A DNA stretch of 64,000 bases, from positions 1 to 64,000 of the forward strand of contig CAZCNY010000011.1 of NCBI GenBank assembly GCA_964500675.1, read 5' to 3'. Numbering within the stretch: the first letter of the stretch is position 1; each line of letters opens with the position of its first letter. Positions 56,912 to 64,000 of this stretch are shown in pieces. The notes under the pieces were generated by a model. It was not told the origin of the DNA. It worked only from the letters and a program-made list of their open reading frames with translations, and did no database searches. The DNA comes from CAMLJR01 sp964500675. Its GTDB lineage: Bacteria; Pseudomonadota; Gammaproteobacteria; Pseudomonadales; CAMLJR01. Position numbers and translations under genes: made by a program.

Positions 56912-58449
56912 TCGATGCCTCCCACCGCGCTGGCAGCGCGCGCCAACAATGCCGCGCGCGCGACCATCGCATCGTCGAAAGGACGAATTTCGCTGCCGAC
57001 CAGTTGATAATCTTCATGGCCTTTACCGGCGAGCAAAACCATATCGCCGGGTTGTGCGCGGCGAATCGCGAGACTGATCGCCGCGGCGCGATCGCTTTCG
57101 CGCATCACGCTCGCAGCGCGCGCGGGGTCGATACCCGCGGCGATTTGATCGAGAATGCGCTGCGGATTTTCGCTGCGCGGATTATCGCTCGTGAGCACGA
57201 TGCGATCGGCGAGACGCGTGGCAATCGCACCCATCAGCGGACGCTTGCCCGCATCGCGATCGCCGCCGCAACCGAAGACACACCACAATTTGCCGCGGCA
57301 GTGCCGGCGCGATGCAGCGAGCGCGTGTTCGAGCGCGTCGGGCGTGTGCGCATAATCGACGACAACTTCGATATCGGCAGCGGCCGCCACGCGCTGCATG
57401 CGCCCCGCGATCGGATCGAGTTGCGGCAACAGCGCGGCGATATCGTTCGGCGCGATATGCAATTGTCCAAGCACACCGATCACGGCCAGCAAATTCGACA
57501 AATTAAAATCGCCGAGCAGGTGACTGCGCAGCGCAATATCTCCCCACGGCGTTTGAACGCTCGCGCTCACACCGTGCGCATTAAATTCAGCTGACTTGAT
57601 GGCAATCGTCGCGTTGCCGGACAGGCTGTAATCGCGGATCGGCAAACGCGCACCGAATTTATTGATAAGTTCGAGACCGAATGCATCGTCGCGATTGATC
57701 ACGGCGAATTCGAGACCGGCCATCTCGAACAGGCGTGCTTTGGCGGCTCCGTATTCCGCCATCGTGCCGTGAAAATCGAGATGATCGCGCGTGAGATTGG
57801 TAAACACCGCGCCGCGAAAGCGAATGCCATTCACACGCCCCTGCGCAAGACCGTGCGACGATACTTCCATCGCGGCGTATTGCACATTTTGATCGCGCCA
57901 TTGCGCAAGCTGCGCCTGCAATGCGATCGGATCCGGCGTTGTCAAACCGCTACCGGTATTTTTATTGTGTTCGATCGCATTGAGCGAATTACCCAGCGTG
58001 CCGATCACGCCGCACGGCGTGCCGAGCAGACGCAACGCCTGCGCGAGCAATTGCGTGCAACTCGTTTTGCCATTGGTGCCGGTAACGCCGATGACATGCA
58101 TCGCCGCGCTCGGCTCCGCGTAGAAACGATCGGCGAGATGACTCACCTGTTCGCGCAAATTCGGAATGCGAATGACCGGGATTGCTAAATCGCTGCGTTC
58201 ACTCATTCCACCCGAAATGGGAGCACTTTCCGCGATGATTGCAATCGCGCCGCGCGCAATCGCCTGATCGACGAACGCACGACCGTCGACGGTCTCGCCC
58301 GGATACGCCAGAAAAATATCGCCGGCGCGCACACGGCGGCTGTCGATCGCCAGCCCCGATAGCGGCAGTACCGCTTGCGCGGCGGAGAGGCCGGGCAACA
58401 ACTCGCCGAGTGTTTTGTGTGAATCGAAGTGCAGCGCGGCAGCCATCAC
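56908..58449 (-). CDS. murE: UDP-MurNAc-L-Ala-D-Glu:meso-diaminopimelate ligase
   Basis: MurE adds the third stem residue. The 513-residue protein contains AIDSRRVRAGDIFLAYPGET, ATP loop GVTGTNGKTSCTQLLAQAL and VVVDYAHTPDALEHAL. The motif LTSDNPRSENP matches the DNPR signature of meso-diaminopimelate-specific enzymes, which tells the wall type. Start ATGATG lies within the ftsI stop region (four-base overlap). The C-terminal 20 residues are Ala-rich. Confidence 0.97.
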   Translation of the reverse strand: MMAAALHFDSHKTLGELLPGLSAAQAVLPLSGLAIDSRRVRAGDIFLAYPGETVDGRAFVDQAIARGAIAIIAESAPISGGMSERSDLAIPVIRIPNLREQVSHLADRFYAEPSAAMHVIGVTGTNGKTSCTQLLAQALRLLGTPCGVIGTLGNSLNAIEHNKNTGSGLTTPDPIALQAQLAQWRDQNVQYAAMEVSSHGLAQGRVNGIRFRGAVFTNLTRDHLDFHGTMAEYGAAKARLFEMAGLEFAVINRDDAFGLELINKFGARLPIRDYSLSGNATIAIKSAEFNAHGVSASVQTPWGDIALRSHLLGDFNLSNLLAVIGVLGQLHIAPNDIAALLPQLDPIAGRMQRVAAAADIEVVVDYAHTPDALEHALAASRRHCRGKLWCVFGCGGDRDAGKRPLMGAIATRLADRIVLTSDNPRSENPQRILDQIAAGIDPARAASVMRESDRAAAISLAIRRAQPGDMVLLAGKGHEDYQLVGSEIRPFDDAMVARAALLARAASAVGGIE

Positions 58450-60260
58450 GCAGGCCCTCGATTAATCGCCGCTTTGGATTCGCCTTTTGCGGATTTTATT
58501 GCGCGTTTTGAAATCGGATTTTCACCTTGCGCGACAACTGGCAAGGTTTTATCAGGCGCGACGTTGAGCAAGCGCATGGCGCCGCCGACCACTTTGGCAA
58601 ACACCGGTGCGGCGACATCGCCACCGTGATATTTGCCGAGGCTGGCATCGTCGATCACGACCACCGCGACGACGCGCGGCTCCGAGGCCGGCGCAATACC
58701 GATGAACAACGAGTGATAACGGTCCTCGTAACCGTGCGCGCCGACTTTATGCGCGGTGCCGGTTTTGCCCGCTACCGAATAACCCGGAATCGCAGCGTGT
58801 ATTCCAGTGCCGCCCGGCTCGACCACGGTCTCCATCATTTCGAGGATTTCGTGCGCGATGCCGGCCGACACCACTTGCTTGCCCGCGGATGCCGCGCCGT
58901 CGCGCCGCAACAAACTGATCGATGCCAGGCGGCCGCTGTTCGCAAACGCGGTGTAGGCGCGCGCCAATTGCAGCGGCGTCACCTCCACACCGTAGCCGAA
59001 CGCGAAATTTGCACGCTCGATATCGGACCAATGATTGCGCAGCGGCAACACACCGCGCTGCTCGCCGGGAAATCCTGTTTCCGTGCTGCTGCCGATGCCG
59101 AAACGATTGAACGCCTCCCAGACATTCTTTTCATCGAGCGACAACGCCACGCGCGTGATGCCGATCTGACTCGACTTAGTGATGATCTTGGTGAGATCGA
59201 TGAGTCCATAATTGACCGGATCTTTAAGCGTTTTGCCATCGACGACGAGCCAACCCGGACTCGCATCGACCGGCGTATGCGGCGTGTACTTGCCGCTTTC
59301 GAGCGCGGCCACCATGGTCAACGGTTTCATGGTCGAACCGGGCTCAATCGGATCGAGCATGGCGCGATTGCGCAGCGCCGCCGCATCGACATGGCTGCGA
59401 TTATTGGGATTGAGCGCGGGCTGATTCGCCATCGCCAACACTTCGCCCGTGCGCACATCGAGCAACACTACCGAGCCCGTGCTCGCACCCATTTTCTGCA
59501 ACGCGTTGCGCAATTCGCGATGCGCAATGTACTGCAGGCGCAGATCGATACTGAGCGTTAAATCCTGGCCCGGACGCGCGGGCTGCCCGGCGTCGATTTC
59601 GCGAATGATTTTACCGTTGAGATCTTTGAGTACGCGCTTGCTGCCCGGCACACCCGATAAATAATCGTTGTACTCCAGCTCAAGCCCCTCTTGACCGACA
59701 TCATCGATATCGGTAAAGCCGAGCAGATGCTCGGTGACTTCGCCCGCGGGATAAAACCGACGGTATTCGCGATTGACGTACACCCCCGGAATTTTTAACG
59801 CCATCACCGCTTCGGCAACGGGCGGCGGTAAATGCCGGCGCAAATAAATAAAATGCTTATTGCGCAGCGCCATGCGGCCTTCTAATTCGGCGCGCGTCAT
59901 ATCGAGCTGTTTCGCCAATTCAGGCCAACGCGTTTGCGCCGCGACCGCCGCCTTGGCAGCTTTCGTATCGGTATTTTCGGGATTGATCTCGGTGGGATTT
60001 ATCCAAATCGAAACCACCGGCGTGCTGATCGCGAGCGGCTCGCCGTTGCGATCGAGAATCTGGCCGCGATGCGCCGGAATAATTTCCGTGCGAATACTGC
60101 GCGCGTCACCTTGATCCTGCAGAAATTCGTAGCCGCGATCGGTATCGAGCCACTGCAACATGAGCAGACGCCAAACGAGCAGCGACAACATGACCGCCAG
60201 CAGCATTAGCAGCGCTCGCAGCCGCCAACGCGGCAATGTCGCCACGCTGGATTGACTCAT
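58446..60260 (-). CDS. ftsI: penicillin-binding protein 3 (FtsI transpeptidase)
   Basis: The 604-residue septal transpeptidase has an N-terminal anchor (LLMLLAVMLSLLVWRLLMLQ). A non-catalytic module includes RGQILDRNGEPLAISTPV. The transpeptidase domain has nucleophile motif S-x-x-K in EPGSTMKPL and K-T-G in GKTGTAHK. The middle motif, normally S-x-N, reads Ser363-Ser364-Gln365 (KSSQIGITRVAL). The tail (VVAQGENPISKRAIKSAK) is a charged extension. It follows ftsL by 31 bp and overlaps murE. Confidence 0.97.
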   Translation of the reverse strand: MSQSSVATLPRWRLRALLMLLAVMLSLLVWRLLMLQWLDTDRGYEFLQDQGDARSIRTEIIPAHRGQILDRNGEPLAISTPVVSIWINPTEINPENTDTKAAKAAVAAQTRWPELAKQLDMTRAELEGRMALRNKHFIYLRRHLPPPVAEAVMALKIPGVYVNREYRRFYPAGEVTEHLLGFTDIDDVGQEGLELEYNDYLSGVPGSKRVLKDLNGKIIREIDAGQPARPGQDLTLSIDLRLQYIAHRELRNALQKMGASTGSVVLLDVRTGEVLAMANQPALNPNNRSHVDAAALRNRAMLDPIEPGSTMKPLTMVAALESGKYTPHTPVDASPGWLVVDGKTLKDPVNYGLIDLTKIITKSSQIGITRVALSLDEKNVWEAFNRFGIGSSTETGFPGEQRGVLPLRNHWSDIERANFAFGYGVEVTPLQLARAYTAFANSGRLASISLLRRDGAASAGKQVVSAGIAHEILEMMETVVEPGGTGIHAAIPGYSVAGKTGTAHKVGAHGYEDRYHSLFIGIAPASEPRVVAVVVIDDASLGKYHGGDVAAPVFAKVVGGAMRLLNVAPDKTLPVVAQGENPISKRAIKSAKGESKAAINRGPA

Positions 60261-60291
60261 GCCTCTATCCTCGCGATGACGCTGCTCGCGC

Positions 60292-60636
60292 TCACGGCTT
60301 CACCACTTCCGGCTTTACCACGCGCACCGCGGCGGGATCGGGCATCACCATATCGAGTTTATTCTCCGCAGTCTGACTGACGCGCTCATAGGCGGCCAAG
60401 GTGCCCTGCTCCAATAGCAAACGCTCCCAATCTTCATCGAGAGCCCATTCACGCCGCTGCTGTTGTTGCCATTCGTTGAACAATTCGCGACTGCGATGCG
60501 TGCTGTAAATCAGCGCGAGCGCGCTGATGACAACCGCCAACACCAGCACCACCGTTACAATAATTTGACCGGGGCGCAGAAACCGCTGCGTCGCCGCTGT
60601 TTTACGCATTGCTGCCACGTGTTGTTGACCAGCCAT
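60292..60636 (-). CDS. ftsL: cell division protein FtsL
   Basis: This small bitopic protein of the FtsQLB complex has 114 residues from ATG 60636, with AGG upstream. A short cytoplasmic end precedes the membrane helix IIVTVVLVLAVVISALALIY. The periplasmic coiled coil is STHRSRELFNEWQQQQRREW to LLLEQGTLAAYERV. The C-terminus ends MVMPDPAAVRVVKPEVVKP. Alternative ATGs at 60669 and 60609 exist. Position between rsmH and ftsI makes the assignment secure despite low sequence conservation. Confidence 0.92.
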   Translation of the reverse strand: MAGQQHVAAMRKTAATQRFLRPGQIIVTVVLVLAVVISALALIYSTHRSRELFNEWQQQQRREWALDEDWERLLLEQGTLAAYERVSQTAENKLDMVMPDPAAVRVVKPEVVKP

Positions 60637-60784
60637 TTTCAGACCTGTCTTGATGAAAGCTGCTTGCATAAAACCGCCGCTCGCGTGTCCGTTGCGGCTT
60701 GCGCCGCGCAATCGAAATACATCGGTACGATCTATTTCGAAACGGGGTTAATAGTTATTCGATCCCGTCTTTCACACCCTTCCT

Positions 60785-61720
60785 TCAGGCCACCTTCTCC
60801 GCCACTCGCAACACCGCTGAGCGCGCGCGTGGATTTGTTTCAATTTCCGCGGCGCTCGGTTGAACAGCTTTTCCGATCGCGCGCATACGCACATGTAATT
60901 CACTGGCCTGCACCGGAATGTAGGCGGGTAGTTCATCGCCGCGCGCCTGCTGCCGAATAAAGCGTTTGACGATGCGATCCTCCAGCGAATGGAAACTGAT
61001 GATCGCGAGCCGCCCACCAATCGCGAGCAGATCGAGCACGTCGCCCAACAACCGCTCCAAATCACTCAATTCGCTATTGATATAAATGCGAATCGCTTGA
61101 AACGCACGTGTCGCCGGATGCTTGCCTTTCTCCCACGCGGGATTCGCCGCCGCGACCACGCGCGCCAATTGCAACGTGCCCGTCAACGCTTGCTCGGCTC
61201 GCGCCGCCACAATCGCGCGCGCAATGCGCTTTGCAAAACGTTCTTCGCCGTATTCTTTCAGCACACGCGCAATTTCGCTTTCTTCCGCTCGCGCCAACCA
61301 TTGCTGCGCCGATTCGCCCTGTGCGGGATTCATGCGCATATCGAGCGCGCCATCTTTCAAAAAACTAAAACCGCGCTCGGCTTGATCCAACTGCGGCGAC
61401 GACACACCCAAATCCAACAACACGCCGCTGAGCGAATTCGTTATACCGGCACACGCGAGCAATTCACGCATATCGGCAAACGAGCCTTGCAGCATCGTGA
61501 AGCGCGCATCGCTCCCCGCGAGTCGCCGCCCCTCGGCAACCGCCTCGGGATCTTTATCGATCCCGATAACTCGCGCGTTCGCAGCGAGCCTGCTCAACAA
61601 CAACCGACTGTGACCGCCGCGCCCGAACGTACCATCGACGTAGACACCCGCGACATCGCGCAACACGCCGACAACGGCTTCTTCGAGCAAAACCGTCTGG
61701 TGCGACACCGTCGGCACCAC
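60785..61720 (-). CDS. rsmH: 16S rRNA (cytosine-1402-N4)-methyltransferase
   Basis: The 311-residue RsmH (MraW) methylates the ribosomal decoding centre. It opens VPTVSHQTVLLEEAVVGVL; motif I is VYVDGTFGRGGHSRLLL. SGVLLDLGVSSPQLDQAERG, RGFSFLKDGALDMRMNPAQG and IISFHSLEDRIVKRFIRQQA are hallmarks. The start is GTG-GTG directly after the mraZ stop, with no gap. Confidence 0.97.
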   Translation of the reverse strand: MVPTVSHQTVLLEEAVVGVLRDVAGVYVDGTFGRGGHSRLLLSRLAANARVIGIDKDPEAVAEGRRLAGSDARFTMLQGSFADMRELLACAGITNSLSGVLLDLGVSSPQLDQAERGFSFLKDGALDMRMNPAQGESAQQWLARAEESEIARVLKEYGEERFAKRIARAIVAARAEQALTGTLQLARVVAAANPAWEKGKHPATRAFQAIRIYINSELSDLERLLGDVLDLLAIGGRLAIISFHSLEDRIVKRFIRQQARGDELPAYIPVQASELHVRMRAIGKAVQPSAAEIETNPRARSAVLRVAEKVA

Positions 61721-62167
61721 TTAAATATTTAGTTCGAGTGCCGCCGCCGGCAACTCGTTGATATCAACCTGTTCGTTGTGCATCGCCTGCCAATCGCTCT
61801 CATTCCAGATCTCGAAGCGATGACCAACGCCCGCGACGATCAAATCCTTACCGAGCTTGCGCTGGTCGCGCAGCGTTGGTGGCACCAAAATGCGTCCGTT
61901 GGCGTCCATTTCCTGTATCGAGGCATTGCCGATCACCAACCGCTGCAATTTGCGCACAGCATCACTTTTAACATTCGGCAACGCTTGAATTTGCGGAGCG
62001 AGAATTTGCCATTGCGGCTCGGTATACAACAGCAGGCAGCGGTCTTGGTGATGCATCGTAACCACAAGACGATTGAGGCTCTCCGCTCGCAACAACTCGC
62101 GGAAATACGCAGGTATCGGCAGACGCCCTTTGGCATCCATTGTGACGGCATAGCTGCCCGAGTACAC
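61721..62167 (-). CDS. mraZ: transcriptional regulator MraZ
   Basis: The 148-residue protein has two SpoVT/AbrB-like domains. They read MYSGSYAVTMDAKGRLPIPA and, in the second half, IGNASIQEMDANGRILVPPT. MraZ forms rings that bind repeats in its own promoter and damp the dcw operon. The start is GTG 62167, preceded by GGGGAAGA. Upstream lie boxes with a 10-bp period and a near-consensus promoter. It is the first gene of the cluster. Confidence 0.97.
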   Translation of the reverse strand: MYSGSYAVTMDAKGRLPIPAYFRELLRAESLNRLVVTMHHQDRCLLLYTEPQWQILAPQIQALPNVKSDAVRKLQRLVIGNASIQEMDANGRILVPPTLRDQRKLGKDLIVAGVGHRFEIWNESDWQAMHNEQVDINELPAAALELNI

Positions 62168-62227
62168 TCTTCCCCACTCGCAGACCAGTTAATCCGCAAT
62201 TACCCACAAAATGACACTTTTGCCCAC
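62168..62227 (-). promoter_or_regulatory. MraZ operator candidate: GTG-type boxes every 10 bp
   Basis: Read on the minus strand from 62227, each 10-base step begins GTGGGC, GTGTCA, GTGGGT, GCGGAT, TGGTCT and GTGGGG. The three GTGGG boxes (62227, 62207, 62177) are exactly 20 and 30 bases apart, so all face the same side of the helix. MraZ is known to bind TGGGN repeats separated by five bases, a 10-bp period. The last box also serves as the ribosome site of mraZ. Confidence 0.75.
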
Positions 62228-62238
62228 CACTTTCATGC

Positions 62239-62268
62239 ACTATAGGGAGGCAGCCAAAACCTTGTCAA
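62239..62268 (-). promoter_or_regulatory. sigma-70 promoter of the dcw cluster
   Basis: On the minus strand -35 TTGACA (62268-62263) and -10 TATAGT (62244-62239) are 18 bases apart. Transcription would start near 62231, just before the first GTGGG box. The MraZ boxes would then lie at about +4 to +60, suited to repression. The rest of the roughly 300-bp space up to 62468 shows nothing further that I can assign. Confidence 0.8.
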
Positions 62269-62468
62269 GCGAGTTAAGTCGTGATTGTGTAAAGATTTTT
62301 TCGACAGGATCACAGATCCCGTCAGGTTATTTCTCGCAGAGCAAAAATACGCTTTATCATCCCGAGCGCAAACAAAAGTCTGCACTCAATAGTTAAAGTA
62401 AAACATTAGAAGCCGTCGCAGCGATCGCTCAGCACTACAAGATCAGCTCAATTTATAAACAGACACCC

Positions 62469-62939
62469 CTAGCGATCCAGCGCACCGATATCAAGAACGG
62501 GCGATGCATCGAGGTGCTGTGCATCCATCATCTGCGCCACGCGCTGCAGCGAAGACAAAATCATCGCTTGCTCCCAGCTTTGGAGATCCTGAAACTGCTT
62601 GATGAAATGCCGCTGCAGTAGAATTGGAGCGTTGATCAGCAACCCCTCGCCCTTCGCAGTAAGCGCCGCAAAGACTTTGCGCTTATCGCTTTCGCCGCGA
62701 ATTCGGACGACGAGCTCGCGACTCTCCAAGCGATCCATAACCGTGGTCACCGTCGCCTGACTCAGCGTCATCTCGCGCGCAAGCGCCCCGATCGACATCT
62801 GACCGCGTTGCCGCAAAATTTGCAGCAGTAACAGCTGCGGAGCTGTCAGCCCCACCGTCTTTTCGAGATGCCGGGAGTGGATATCGGTCGCGCGAATTAT
62901 ACGCCGTAACGCAGTCAGCACCTCTTCGGCGGCATTCAT
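62469..62939 (-). CDS. ectR: MarR family regulator, EctR-like
   Basis: The 156-residue regulator starts at ATG 62939 behind GGGAG; an in-frame ATG at 62981 is less well placed. It is a winged-helix MarR protein: SIGALAREMTLSQATVTTVM is the recognition part, then RLESRELVVRIRGESDKRKV forms the wing. AALTAKGEGLLINAPILLQR leads into the dimer helix. It is divergent from ectA. In methylotrophs and other halophiles a MarR-type EctR represses ectABC from this position, so the same role is likely. Confidence 0.9.
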   Translation of the reverse strand: MNAAEEVLTALRRIIRATDIHSRHLEKTVGLTAPQLLLLQILRQRGQMSIGALAREMTLSQATVTTVMDRLESRELVVRIRGESDKRKVFAALTAKGEGLLINAPILLQRHFIKQFQDLQSWEQAMILSSLQRVAQMMDAQHLDASPVLDIGALDR

Positions 62940-63051
62940 AACAACTCCCAATTGCCCTATTTCGCATGTAAGCATTTTCAAATATTTACCTGGTGGAACG
63001 CCAGCAATGCAACAAAAGCCGATACCAACTCGCGGACGAAGCGTTAGAAAT

Positions 63052-63170
63052 ACTAAAATTTACTTTAGATAACTAAATATTAATAAAAAATAAATAATTT
63101 AATTTAATCAAAAAGTTAATAGATTAATAATAAAGTTTTTCGTTGACATACTTAAAATTTTAGTTATTGT
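63052..63170 (+). promoter_or_regulatory. ectA promoter and possible EctR sites
   Basis: TTGACA (63143-63148) and TATTGT (63165-63170) are 16 bases apart. ACTAAAATTT at 63052-63061 is repeated as its complement AAATTTTAGT at 63155-63164, inside the promoter spacer. The inner part TAAAATTTTA is itself a palindrome, a plausible MarR-type operator. The spacer 62982-63180 is strikingly A+T-rich compared with its surroundings, which suits a promoter opened by high salt. The -10 lies only ten bases from the ectA ATG. Confidence 0.55.
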
Positions 63171-63180
63171 TGTAAACATT

Positions 63181-63744
63181 ATGATCAAATTAAATCAAGT
63201 CAAACCCGACCACCCAAATGCCGAAAAGACGCGCATACACTTAAGAGTACCGAATGCAAACGACGGCAAAGCGTTGCACCGCATGGTTGCCGAGTGCCCT
63301 CCGCTCGACACCAATTCGGTCTATTGCAACCTGCTGCAATGCACACATTTCGGCGCAACTTCTGTTGCAGCGGAGCGAGACAGTGAGTTGGTGGGTTTCA
63401 TTTCGGGTTACATCGTGCCGAACAACCCGCATGCTGTATTTGTCTGGCAGGTCGCTGTGGCCCCATCAGCACGCAAATGCGGTTTGGCGACACGCATGTT
63501 GCACGAGCTACTTGCGCGCCCCGCGTGCCGCGACGTCGAACTTCTCCACACCACGGTAACCCCTGACAACAAACCCTCCCGAGCACTGTTTACGGCGCTC
63601 GCCAGCGCGCTGGGCGCCCCCCTGCAAGAACGCGTCTGGTTCGAGCGCGAGCAGCATTTCAACGGCGCTCACGGCGACGAAATTTTGCTGCAAATTGGTC
63701 CGATCAAACGCTCCCGACCCGCAAGCGTCGGCGCCATTCAATAA
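63181..63744 (+). CDS. ectA: L-2,4-diaminobutyric acid acetyltransferase
   Basis: EctA acetylates diaminobutyrate, the second step of ectoine synthesis. The 187-residue GNAT enzyme has LRVPNANDGKALHRMVAECP, LDTNSVYCNLLQCTHFGATS (substrate pocket), FISGYIVPNNPHAVFVWQVA and the CoA loop VAPSARKCGLATRMLHELL. TVTPDNKPSRALFTALA follows. No Shine-Dalgarno sequence precedes the ATG, and the presumed promoter is very close. It is followed 48 bases later by ectB. Confidence 0.96.
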   Translation: MIKLNQVKPDHPNAEKTRIHLRVPNANDGKALHRMVAECPPLDTNSVYCNLLQCTHFGATSVAAERDSELVGFISGYIVPNNPHAVFVWQVAVAPSARKCGLATRMLHELLARPACRDVELLHTTVTPDNKPSRALFTALASALGAPLQERVWFEREQHFNGAHGDEILLQIGPIKRSRPASVGAIQ

Positions 63745-63792
63745 CCCAACCGCGCAATCACACATCGGCTCCAGCTCCAGGAGGAAATTGCC

Positions 63793-64000
63793 ATGAAATA
63801 TTCAACTCCATCCATTTTCACCAAAATGGAATCCGAGGTGCGCAGTTATGCGCGCTCATTTCCCGTGGTGTTTAAGCGCGCACAGGGCTGCCATCTCTTC
63901 GATCAACAGGGCCGGCGCTACCTCGATTTTCTAGCCGGCGCAGGCACACTCAGTTACGGTCACAATAATCCGCTGCTAAAGCGGGCACTGATCGATTACA
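63793..64000 (+). CDS. ectB: diaminobutyrate-2-oxoglutarate aminotransferase (partial)
   Basis: The gene starts at ATG 63793 behind AGGAGGAAATT and runs off the window. The visible 69 residues read MKYSTPSIFTKMESEVRSYA, FPVVFKRAQGCHLFDQQGRR and YLDFLAGAGTLSYGHNNPLL. This is the N-terminus of EctB, a PLP-dependent class III aminotransferase that makes diaminobutyrate from aspartate semialdehyde. ectC is expected next, outside the window. Confidence 0.95.
   Translation, partial: MKYSTPSIFTKMESEVRSYARSFPVVFKRAQGCHLFDQQGRRYLDFLAGAGTLSYGHNNPLLKRALIDY

Overview
The window looks like a chromosomal segment of a halotolerant or marine gammaproteobacterium, possibly close to Cellvibrionales. The reasons are the complete division and cell-wall (dcw) cluster, a PilA/PilB-PilC-PilD type IV pilus locus, lpxC, an ampD-ampE pair, a thiC-thiO-thiS-thiG-thiDE thiamine operon under a TPP riboswitch, an exosortase-type C-terminal sorting signal, and an ectoine (ectR/ectA/ectB) locus at the right edge. 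The species cannot be fixed from the sequence alone. No rRNA, tRNA or CRISPR array was recognised.

Left accessory region (1-6.5 kb). The first 1.4 kb looks like the end of an integron gene-cassette array. It has attC-like sites whose short core boxes pair across each cassette, one SnoaL/DUF4440-type gene, and the 3' remnant of a SAM-dependent methyltransferase gene. Next come three same-strand genes for exported proteins: an exordium-like protein, an S53 (sedolisin) protease and a lipoprotein. The first two end in an almost identical dockerin-like calcium-binding module, encoded by a direct repeat of about 200 bp. Transposase scraps and an unknown small gene follow.

Housekeeping block (6.5-27.2 kb). 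This holds yaeQ, a PEP-CTERM-like secreted protein, serB divergent from an AhpA/cyclase-like membrane protein, parC, small unknown genes, slyD, an EVE-domain gene, a periplasmic retropepsin-like protease, the thiamine operon, ampE-ampD, a DUF1631 gene and nadC.

Surface-glycosylation block (27.2-33.3 kb). These genes are more A+T-rich and look horizontally acquired. Two plus-strand genes (methyltransferase, desaturase) converge on a minus-strand group: GT2 polyprenyl-phosphate glycosyltransferase, methyltransferase, GtrA flippase and a GT-C transferase. The minus-strand group lies directly behind pilA, which suggests a three-component glycosylation system next to the pilin. Divergent pilB-pilC-pilD follows, then a coaE-yacG gene fusion, mutT, argJ and secA.

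Cell-envelope block (43.6-62.2 kb). From a strong promoter upstream of mraZ the minus strand reads mraZ-rsmH-ftsL-ftsI-murE-murF-mraY-murD-ftsW-murG-murC-ftsQ-ftsA-ftsZ, followed by lpxC, an M23 peptidase and secA. Most dcw genes overlap by 1-8 bases. A ddl gene and murB are missing from the usual murC-ftsQ interval. The mraZ leader carries GTG-type boxes repeated every 10 bp, likely the MraZ operator. At the right edge a MarR-type regulator (EctR-like) is divergent from ectA and a truncated ectB across a very A+T-rich promoter.
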